This document shows positions 59,757-64,000 of a stretch of 64,000 nucleotides of DNA, in pieces (the first letter of the stretch is position 1; the number at the start of each line of letters is the position of its first letter). A program made the translations under genes and the position numbers. A model generated the notes under the pieces. That model was given only the letters and a program-made list of their open reading frames with translations, did no database searches and was not told the origin of the DNA. The stretch is from Cristatella mucedo (Eukaryota > Bryozoa > Phylactolaemata > Cristatellidae): positions 946,001 to 1,010,000 of the forward strand of contig WPIO01000054.1 in the NCBI GenBank assembly GCA_009760855.2, written 5' to 3'.

Positions 59757-62700
59757 ATAAATATGTTAACACAAATGCGCTTAGGTAAAGACTGCAACTC
59801 CGAGGTTTTCGATGTTGATGTCAATGTTTACGTGTGCTCGTCTGTCTTTATTTTGCGTGCTTTATTCTCGGAACAATATTTCCATCTGCACGAAAACTTT
59901 GGCTCACTAGGCCTAGTCCTCGCGTGACTTATCAGGCCTGACAACTGATGCCTGTCTGCTAGCAATTACAGCTGCTGCTAGTAATACTTTACCGCATAAT
60001 TACTTCTTTACGTTCTTTTGCTCGCTTCCTATACAGCGACAGTTGCAGCTAGCAGAAGGATGTCGCCACCTTTCTAGTTGCGTTCTCGTCATGCGGATTC
60101 TGCTCCGAGCCGAATCGCGCACGAATGACATTGCTATTTGACATTATATTTTGACATTACACGACGTTGCCACAGCGATTGTCACTGCGACCAGCCTTCG
60201 GTGTTTTTGCAGTTCTCGCCGGAGTATTCATCACCAGCGCCATATTTCACCCGCAGGAGTTCTGGTGCCTTCCGCCCGGCTTGCTGTACTACATCGCCAT
60301 TCCGTCCGGCTACCTGCTTCTCATCATCTACTCGATGGCGAATCTCAACGTCGTCTCGTGGGGGACGCGCGAGGTGGCGCAGCGGAAGCCCAGGGGTAAG
60401 AAGAAGAAGGGCGCGGCGGCGGCGGCGGCGGAGCAGCAGGAAGTGCAGCAGAAGGCCGCCGCCCAGAAGAAGCCCGCCGGCGGCGGGCTCTTGTCCGGCT
60501 TGATTGAGCGGCAGATGGACGAAAAAAGCTTGTGCAGCAACATCGCCAAGTTCTTCCGGCAGGTTTGTGCGCCGACGCGCCGACGCGCTCCCGACCTTCG
60601 CCTCGTTTCTTCTTGCAACCCGCTTCCGGCGTCCGATGCAGCAGACCCGGGAGCCACGCCGTAGTGCAGCGCGCGCTTGCATTACCGCCGACGCGGTTCA
60701 AGGATCTCGGAAGCTGATTTCTATCGTGCTTTGCTCAGCTCGCAACAGAGTGACAGACAGCGGACGACGTCGTCCGGACGTCTTTGATCGCTTACTCTGA
60801 GGGCTCTGGAAAAAAGCGCTGCTTCGCATGCTGCCGCCGAGGCATTGCGTTAGCCCTGCTGCTCGTAGCGCCCTCGAGGCACTTCGAGATACATTCGCGA
60901 TACATTGCACACAATACAAGCGGTTAAGGTGCTCGCCCAGGCTAAGGTCTGACTGAGGTCGTGGGCTCGAGCCCCGAGGCATATGTGAAGCGCCTGAATA
61001 GAGATTAAGTTCTCTTAGGGCGCTATATATATGAATTATTATTTATTTATTATTATTACAATCGCGGACTTCGCCGCGATACATCCACGATGCATTGCGC
61101 ATACAAGCACACCTAGCGGACATCCGCAGCCATTCCATTCATTGGCTGCCTCCTCGATGCCTATTCATTCGTCTCGCCGTCCGTCAGTCAGTCTGCCCGC
61201 CGGCCCGCCGGCGGCGCGCTTGCGCGAGCCAGGTAGCTCCGCACCGCTTAGAGCACCGCTCGCTTGCACTCTTGGCTGTCCGCCTACTCAGTGCTGCTCC
61301 GGAAACACCGAGTCCATGATCGGTGCGCTGAGGAGCATCGAAGCCAAGCTGACTACCATGGAGACGAGCCAGCGCGAGCTGGCGCACCAGCAGCAGCTCG
61401 TGCTTCGACAGGAAGAGCTGCTCTTGGCGCAGGCGCAGAAGCGAAACAACGACCTGTGAGTTGGCGCTGCGCGGCGCTGAGCTCGAGCTCGAGAGTCGGC
61501 ATCGACCGAATTTCTCGCTGCTCGAGAGCGCAGCCAGCGCGCTCGCCAGCGCTTCGGCGGCCGGCGGCTCCGGCTGGCGAGCGCTCGGCCTCGCGCTCGC
61601 TCTCTCGCGCGCTCTCAGCGGCGGCGGCGGCTGCTGAATTTCCCTCGCTGCCTTTTGTTGCAGGTATCGCCAGGTGTCGCGAAAAGACTCGCCCCCAAGC
61701 GACGACGGCCCGCGCCCGCACGCCACTTTCGTCGATGCGAACGACGCGGACGACGCGGACAGCGACATCTACCAGGCGATCGAGCGGAACGACCTGATCA
61801 ACCCGGCGTGGATCGAGGACGACTGTCTGAAGCGCAGCCCCGTGAACTTCCTCGACCGCGACGAGATCGAGTTCTGGCAAAAGTTCGTCGAGAAGTACCT
61901 CAAGCCGCTCGACCACGACAAGGACAACGAGAAGAAGGTGGCCGCCGACCTGAAGACGCTGCGAAACAACGTCTGCTTCGCCTTCTTCATGATCAACGCC
62001 ATCTGGATCGCGCTCGTCTTCGTCGTGCAGCTGAAGGCCGATCAGCTGCGGCCGCTGTTCATCACCTACTCGTCCGGTCAGGGGCTGCAGCAGACGCTGC
62101 AGGTCGAGCCCATCGGACTCGTCTTCCTGTCCGTGTTCGCCGTCACGCTCGTCCTGCAGTACCTGGCCATGCTGTGGCACCGCTGGAGCACGCTGCGGCA
62201 CATCATGGCGACGACGAGCATCGACCTGCGCTGCTCGGCTGGCGCGGCGACGTGCTGCCGCACCGCCGCCGCCGACTCCGGCGTCGGCGGCAGCGAGAAG
62301 GACGAGAGGGAGATTCTTCGCGAGGCGCAGCAGGTCGTGCGCGACATCACGCGCCGCGCCTTCGACGAGGACGACGACGATGACGACGACGACCAGGCGG
62401 CGGCAGATGCAGAGACGCAGGGCGAAAAAGAGCCCTACTGCCAAGGTAAAGGGATCGGTGGCAGCCGAAATTGGCCATAAGCCGCCGCCGCCGCCGCCGA
62501 AATTAGCTTTAGAAACCGATAGCGATCGATCGATTGATTTTACTCAATCGATCGATCGCTCTGAGCCAGTTGCCAGGCTATTCTGGGCGCTGCGTGATTG
62601 GATGGGTTGCTCATGACCTCATATATTTACCCTCTTTCTTTCCTCAAGACAACGGCATTCTGACGAAGCCGGCAGAAGATCCCGGCCATCTGCCGATCGG

Positions 62701-63121
62701 CGGCAGCGTCGCCGTGAGTCACGGCGCCGCCCGCCACCGAAGCACCGTGCTCGCAAGGGGCAAGTCGTCGAAGCGGCGCATGTCGCTGCGAAAGCGCTTC
62801 GAGAAGCAGCTGCAAAAGGTTCAGAACGAGCTGGCCGCAGCGGCCGCCGCCGAGCGACCGGAAGAGGCGACGGCCAACGGCGGCGGAGGCGTCAGGGCCA
62901 GCAGGCCGCTGTCGTCGTCGCACGAGCGATTGGCGGCGAAGCGCAGCTTGCCGGCGTCGCCGGCGACCGGCGGCCGCGCCAACTATCTTAGCGTGCAGCT
63001 GCAGCGACTCTCGTCGATGAAGCCCAGGCGACGGCAGCCATCGCCCACCGCCGCCGCCGGCTACGACTCGTACGAAAAAATGGCGTACGAAAACGGAGCA
63101 GCCGCAGAAGACGTCGTGTGA
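40981..63121 (+). CDS. CHS: chitin synthase (complete gene, 15 coding exons, 1813 residues)
   Basis: Processive GT2 enzyme polymerising UDP-GlcNAc into chitin at the plasma membrane. Exons: 40981-41426, 44016-44223, 44370-44501, 46416-46683, 48346-48984, 49913-50025, 51841-52079, 53900-54249, 54587-54843, 56614-57417, 59180-59396, 60213-60562, 61292-61455, 61664-62445, 62649-63121. All introns are GT-AG and all phases match; the sum is 5442 nt. An in-frame TAG at 40900-40902 and GCC before ATG support the start. Motifs: CATMWHEN (about 745), LDGDVDF (950), EDRW (1054), QRRRW (1091), SWGTREV (1273). N-terminal and C-terminal membrane clusters flank the core. Oddities are an acidic tail to exon 1 and a 115-residue low-complexity loop in exon 5. 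The family assignment is certain; individual exon edges rest on splice consensus and conserved sequence. Confidence 0.97.
41603..42105 (+). repeat. intron 1 repeat blocks C and D with (TA)n between
   Basis: Block C (41603-41740, containing GCAAGATGGAGCACTTCCGTC) and block D (41961-42105, containing GGTCGGACGTGCTACC) flank a (TA)n tract of about 190 bp. The same C-then-D-then-LINE A tail order recurs in intron 3 (45277-46005). Confidence 0.8.
42107..42560 (-). mobile_element. LINE family A 3' fragment in intron 1
   Basis: Begins with the ATT tail and GCGCCCTCAGATAACTCAATCTC (reverse strand), then the 3' UTR and the end of RT (TTTAAAxGGAAAC region). Confidence 0.8.
42579..42668 (+). repeat. 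(CATCGCTGC)n 9-bp tandem repeat
   Basis: About ten units, intronic, with one or two substitutions. Encodes AIA or SLP repeats in open frames that are not genes. Confidence 0.95.
43390..43470 (+). mobile_element. LINE family A tail fragment in intron 1
   Basis: CCTAGAAAGAGATTGAGTTC then TCTGAGGGCGCTATA followed by an ATT-rich end. Confidence 0.78.
44016..44223 (+). CDS. CHS: chitin synthase exon 2
   Basis: Residues about 149-218. [18 protein letters not shown] precedes the first hydrophobic segment [22 protein letters not shown]. Enters in phase 2 (GA|G) and leaves in phase 0 (CCG|GTGAGT). The intron sequence just upstream stays open in this frame back to 43828. Confidence 0.92.
44370..44501 (+). 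CDS. CHS: chitin synthase exon 3
   Basis: Residues 219-262, second membrane segment ([20 protein letters not shown]) and [17 protein letters not shown]. Phase 0 at both ends. Intron 2 before it is only 146 nt. Confidence 0.94.
45277..46005 (+). repeat. intron 3 copies of blocks C and D plus LINE A tail
   Basis: C-like sequence at 45277-45545 (two partial copies), D at 45785-45928 and the LINE A tail (minus) at 45930-46005, in the same order as intron 1. Confidence 0.78.
45523..46220 (+). repeat. direct duplication immediately before exon 4
   Basis: A block of about 200 bp starting GGGCTGCAGTGAGCTGCTCG and passing through GGCTCAGTGTCAA and a GGCGG run into a TTTCTATCTAT/CT-rich tract occurs at 45523-45760 and again at 46030-46220, about 507 bp apart. 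The second copy feeds the polypyrimidine tract of exon 4. Confidence 0.85.
46416..46683 (+). CDS. CHS: chitin synthase exon 4
   Basis: Residues 263-351. [21 protein letters not shown] then [20 protein letters not shown] matches the family's N-terminal membrane cluster (LFRVLPELD type). Two further hydrophobic segments follow. Enters phase 0 (CCGTAG|ACG), leaves phase 1 (CTTG|GTGAGC). Confidence 0.95.
47640..48012 (+). repeat. intron 4 (TA)n, block C, (CA)n, (CTAT)n and (TA)n tracts
   Basis: TA at 47640-47690, another block C copy at 47690-47800, CA at 47805-47864, CTAT at 47865-47890 and a TA tract of about 85 bp at 47927-48012. Confidence 0.93.
48221..48256 (+). repeat. (GGGT)n tract in intron 4
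   Basis: Seven GGGT-like units, potentially G-quadruplex forming, about 100 nt before exon 5. Confidence 0.85.
48346..48984 (+). CDS. CHS: chitin synthase exon 5 with low-complexity loop
   Basis: Residues about 352-564. [21 protein letters not shown] corresponds to the conserved W..P..L...WWEN block, then a membrane segment ([14 protein letters not shown]). From about residue 446 it becomes Ser/Ala/Thr/Gly/Pro-rich, with NSS/NNS sequons, for about 115 residues before the next membrane segment in exon 6. Enters and leaves in phase 1. Confidence 0.93.
49243..49410. repeat. 78-bp-arm AT-rich palindrome in intron 5
   Basis: Arms 49243-49320 and 49333-49410 are reverse complements with only about two or three mismatches around a 12-nt loop. 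It abuts the family-1 SINE at 49411. Confidence 0.92.
49411..49590 (-). mobile_element. tRNA-derived SINE, family 1, in intron 5
   Basis: Reverse complement gives GACTGAGGTCGTTGGCTCGA, GCATATGCGAAGCGCCC and ATTAAGCTCTCTTATGGTGCC, the family-1 order with a decayed head. Confidence 0.8.
49913..50025 (+). CDS. CHS: chitin synthase exon 6
   Basis: Residues about 565-602: [21 protein letters not shown] then [15 protein letters not shown], one membrane segment. Enters phase 1 (TTTCAG|AT), leaves phase 0 (CTG|GTACGT). Confidence 0.94.
50385..50470 (-). mobile_element. LINE family A tail fragment in intron 6
   Basis: (ATA)n followed by GCGCCGTCAGAGAAATCAAT and CTCTTTCTAGGTGCTTTAAA, the reverse complement of the family tail. 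Confidence 0.78.
50674..50704 (+). repeat. (TTA)n microsatellite in intron 6
   Basis: About ten TTA/ATT units. Confidence 0.95.
51488..51570 (-). mobile_element. diverged LINE family A tail in intron 6
   Basis: (AAT)n, then TTTATTCTCTTTCTAAGCAC, TTTACGTGCG; same order as other reverse tails but weaker. Confidence 0.55.
51841..52079 (+). CDS. CHS: chitin synthase exon 7
   Basis: Residues 603-681. [21 protein letters not shown] is a membrane segment; after a polar loop, [21 protein letters not shown] is a second one ending in the conserved H-I-W-x-P. Enters phase 0, leaves phase 2 (GACGG|GTGAGA). Confidence 0.95.
53440..53690 (-). mobile_element. LINE family A 3' fragment in intron 7
   Basis: Reverse tail (GCGCCCTCAGAGAACTCGAT) and the 3' UTR with GTGACATGCACAGGGTCAGC, ending about 200 bp before exon 8. 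Confidence 0.82.
53900..54249 (+). CDS. CHS: chitin synthase exon 8 (start of catalytic region)
   Basis: Residues 682-798. [21 protein letters not shown] leads into the GT2 domain; [20 protein letters not shown] is the first signature. Enters phase 2 (CGCGCAG|G), leaves phase 1 (GAAG|GTGCGT). Confidence 0.96.
54410..54555 (+). repeat. (CT)n tract in intron 8
   Basis: CT-rich repeat of about 145 bp lying 30 nt before the exon 9 acceptor; it may double as an extended polypyrimidine tract. Confidence 0.95.
54587..54843 (+). CDS. CHS: chitin synthase exon 9
   Basis: Residues 799-884: [20 protein letters not shown], then [32 protein letters not shown], all family landmarks. Enters phase 1, leaves phase 0 (CAG|GTGATG). 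Confidence 0.95.
54925..55260 (+). repeat. (CA)n and (TA)n with a perfect 30-bp inverted repeat (intron 9)
   Basis: CA-rich at 54925-55043, TA thereafter. Arms 55103-55132 and 55215-55244 (core GATATACGTGAGTTATCAAA) are exact reverse complements around an 82-nt TA-rich spacer. Confidence 0.92.
56195..56310 (-). mobile_element. tRNA-derived SINE, family 1, degenerate, in intron 9
   Basis: Reverse complement shows a B-box-like GCGGGCTCCATCCCTGA, CATGTGCGAAGCAC and AGATTAAATCTTTTC with GGGCGCC, matching family-1 order. Confidence 0.68.
56564..56626 (+). repeat. 21-bp tandem repeat x3 across the exon 10 acceptor
   Basis: Units 56564-56584, 56585-56605 and 56606-56626 each begin ATTCGTAG followed by ATT/GTT and GCAC/GTAC. 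Only the third TTCGTAG can be used: the first two would put TAG in frame. Confidence 0.9.
56614..57417 (+). CDS. CHS: chitin synthase exon 10 (catalytic core)
   Basis: Residues 885-1152. [14 protein letters not shown], then LALDGDVDF (metal/UDP-binding Asp), [51 protein letters not shown] (catalytic Asp), [13 protein letters not shown] (product binding) and the start of the C-terminal membrane cluster ([17 protein letters not shown]). Family members usually have QRRRW followed by V/I/M-P-S-T; Gly here is slightly unusual. Phase 0 at both ends. Confidence 0.98.
57950..58035 (+). mobile_element. LINE family A tail fragment in intron 10
   Basis: GCCAAGAAAGAGATTGAGTTC then TTTAATGGTGATATAT and ATT repeats. 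Confidence 0.7.
58463..59095 (+). mobile_element. LINE family A 3' fragment in intron 10
   Basis: Starts at the QLVQNSA region of RT (GCAATCAGGCGCTTACAGTT), passes the LHWLP block, the FKxNLKTH region and the UTR, and ends with CCTAGAAATATATTGAGTTT and ATT repeats. Multiple frameshifts. Confidence 0.82.
59180..59396 (+). CDS. CHS: chitin synthase exon 11
   Basis: Residues 1153-1224. [20 protein letters not shown] and [21 protein letters not shown] then [15 protein letters not shown]-terminal membrane cluster. Enters phase 0, leaves phase 1 (ATAC|GTAAGT). Confidence 0.96.
59701..59756 (+). repeat. (CA)n/(TA)n tract in intron 11
   Basis: Short CACACA followed by TATATA. Confidence 0.93.
60213..60562 (+). 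CDS. CHS: chitin synthase exon 12
   Basis: Residues 1225-1341. [21 protein letters not shown], a membrane segment, then [12 protein letters not shown], a hallmark of the family. A Lys/Ala/Gln-rich charged linker ([18 protein letters not shown]) and [10 protein letters not shown] follow. Enters phase 1, leaves phase 0 (CAG|GTTTGT). Confidence 0.97.
60918..61060 (+). mobile_element. tRNA-derived SINE, family 1, 5'-truncated, in intron 12
   Basis: GCGGTTAAGGTGCTCGCCC, GAGGTCGTGGGCTCGAGCCC, then AAGCGCCTGAATAGAGATTA and GGGCGCTATA; close to the copy at 31835 but lacking the first head bases. Confidence 0.88.
61292..61455 (+). CDS. CHS: chitin synthase exon 13 (coiled coil)
   Basis: Residues 1342-1395. 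[21 protein letters not shown] then [21 protein letters not shown] is a short Leu/Gln/Glu coiled coil, at the position where animal chitin synthases of one class carry one. Enters phase 0, leaves phase 2 (GACCT|GTGAGT). Confidence 0.9.
61664..62445 (+). CDS. CHS: chitin synthase exon 14 (C-terminal module)
   Basis: Residues about 1396-1656. [21 protein letters not shown] then [16 protein letters not shown] and [21 protein letters not shown], followed by a final membrane pair ([21 protein letters not shown]) and HRWSTLRHI, all typical of the animal enzyme. Ends in an Asp run. Enters phase 2, leaves phase 1 (CAAG|GTAAAG). Confidence 0.97.
62649..63121 (+). CDS. CHS: chitin synthase exon 15 (basic cytosolic tail)
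   Basis: Residues 1657-1813 and TGA at 63119-63121. Basic, Ser/Ala-rich tail with [19 protein letters not shown] (helical) and a final [15 protein letters not shown]. Enters phase 1 after CTTTCCTCAAG. Confidence 0.93.
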
Positions 63122-63573
63122 AGCAGGAAGCGTCGCTCCATCGTTCGCTCGCGAGGGGTCAAGGTCGCCCGAGATTGCTCCGGCGATCGCTCTCTGCGAT
63201 TGAGCGCATTGATCATTAATTATTGAGCATTGGTCATTGATCATTGATGCAGCGGCTTGAGAATGCGGCGCCAAAAGCCGCACGGGCCGCCCCAGCCCCG
63301 CTTCTTTTAGCTTCGTCGCGAAGGTGAAGGCCGACGGCGAATGTAGCGCCTGTCGCGTCGTCAGCGAAAGATTTTCTCGAATACTCTGGAAATACTCCTC
63401 TCGTTCGCATGGTTTTTTCTTCCTCCGGAGATCGCGAGACGAGACGCAATCGAGCAGCTGACATTAATCACCTTGACATTGCTCGCCGAGTCTTTCGCAG
63501 GGCTTCTTTGTCGCGTGAGCTGCTGCTCTCACGTATCGAGCGTAACAATAATATTGATCATGATTACAATAAA
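63122..63573 (+). other. chitin synthase 3' UTR with poly(A) signal
   Basis: About 450 nt follow the stop to the first AATAAA at 63568-63573. A repeated GATCATTGAT/GCATTGATC motif lies near 63205-63245. Confidence 0.6.
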
Positions 63574-63729
63574 TGATGCCGCGCGTAAGGATAAGGATAA
63601 CGTCTTGCTTCCGCATCCAAATTCTCGAAAAAGTATTTAAATTCATTGTACTGAGCACTTAGCGTACGCACTTCGCATATTTTCAACTCTCTTCTGGGAG
63701 ATTTTTAGCATTCACAGTCGACTTTGCCG

Positions 63730-63930
63730 CTGAGATAATTGACAGAAAAGAGGAGGAAGGAAAAAAGGAAGCGTAGGAAGGAATAAATGAAAGAAATCAG
63801 GAAGGAATGAAGGAAGGAAAGAGATTAGATGGAAGGGAGGAATGAAGGAAATCAGGAAGGAAGAGCGAGAAGCAAGGGGGCGCAGACCAAATATGGAGCG
63901 TCGCGTCGGAAATAAGGAAGGAATGATGCG
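63730..63930 (+). repeat. (GGAA)n-rich purine tract
   Basis: GGAAGGAATGAAGGAAGG-type imperfect repeats over about 200 bp. No gene is seen in the remaining 70 bp of the window. Confidence 0.92.
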
Positions 63931-64000
63931 TCTCCGGTTCAGCGCTAGTAAGAGCTCTCATTCATCGGGGCGTCCGAGCGAGCGCGGCACGACATATAAT

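Noticed and set aside
61353-62444. 363-residue minus-strand frame opposite exons 13-14
   Set aside because: Spans an intron and two exons of the sense gene and has only hydrophobic and Val/Arg low-complexity sequence typical of an antisense shadow.

Overview
The window is eukaryotic nuclear DNA from an animal. It has canonical GT-AG introns, a metazoan-type chitin synthase, L2/CR1-like LINEs, tRNA-derived SINEs, Tc1/mariner, hAT and Gypsy-like remnants, and long (GA)n, (TA)n and (CA)n tracts. Coding exons are CpG-rich with G/C-ending codons, while intergenic DNA is AT-richer and repeat-laden. The species cannot be fixed from sequence alone; an aquatic invertebrate or early-branching chordate would fit.

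Layout. 1-1304: 3' end of an unrecognised plus-strand gene whose last exon is Ser/Ala-rich with a nuclear-localisation-like patch. 2133-5525: a dead minus-strand non-LTR retrotransposon of the R2/NeSL type (reverse transcriptase plus restriction-enzyme-like endonuclease). About 7290-8560: a broken Tc1/mariner transposase carrying a SPIN-like hAT element, which itself carries a 324-bp solo LTR. 9200-21200: a CpG-rich promoter-like region, a possible N-myristoylated first exon, then small duplicated exons (two 33-nt, two zinc-finger), all apparently phase 1-1; this is the most gene-like unannotated object here. 16500-32200: nested LINE, SINE and LTR debris. 32500-40500: low-complexity and CpG-island DNA without a gene I can defend.

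40981-63121: a complete plus-strand chitin synthase gene. I could join 15 exons with every splice phase matching, giving 5442 nt including the stop (1813 residues). The protein has an acidic, proline-rich N-terminus, multiple membrane segments, the GT2 catalytic core ([24 protein letters not shown]), the SWGTREV motif, a short coiled coil, a C-terminal membrane module and a basic tail. A poly(A) signal lies about 450 nt after the stop.

The only clear intact gene is the chitin synthase; most of the rest is a layered fossil record of transposons. Several nestings can be ordered in time because the interrupted target is present uninterrupted elsewhere in the window.
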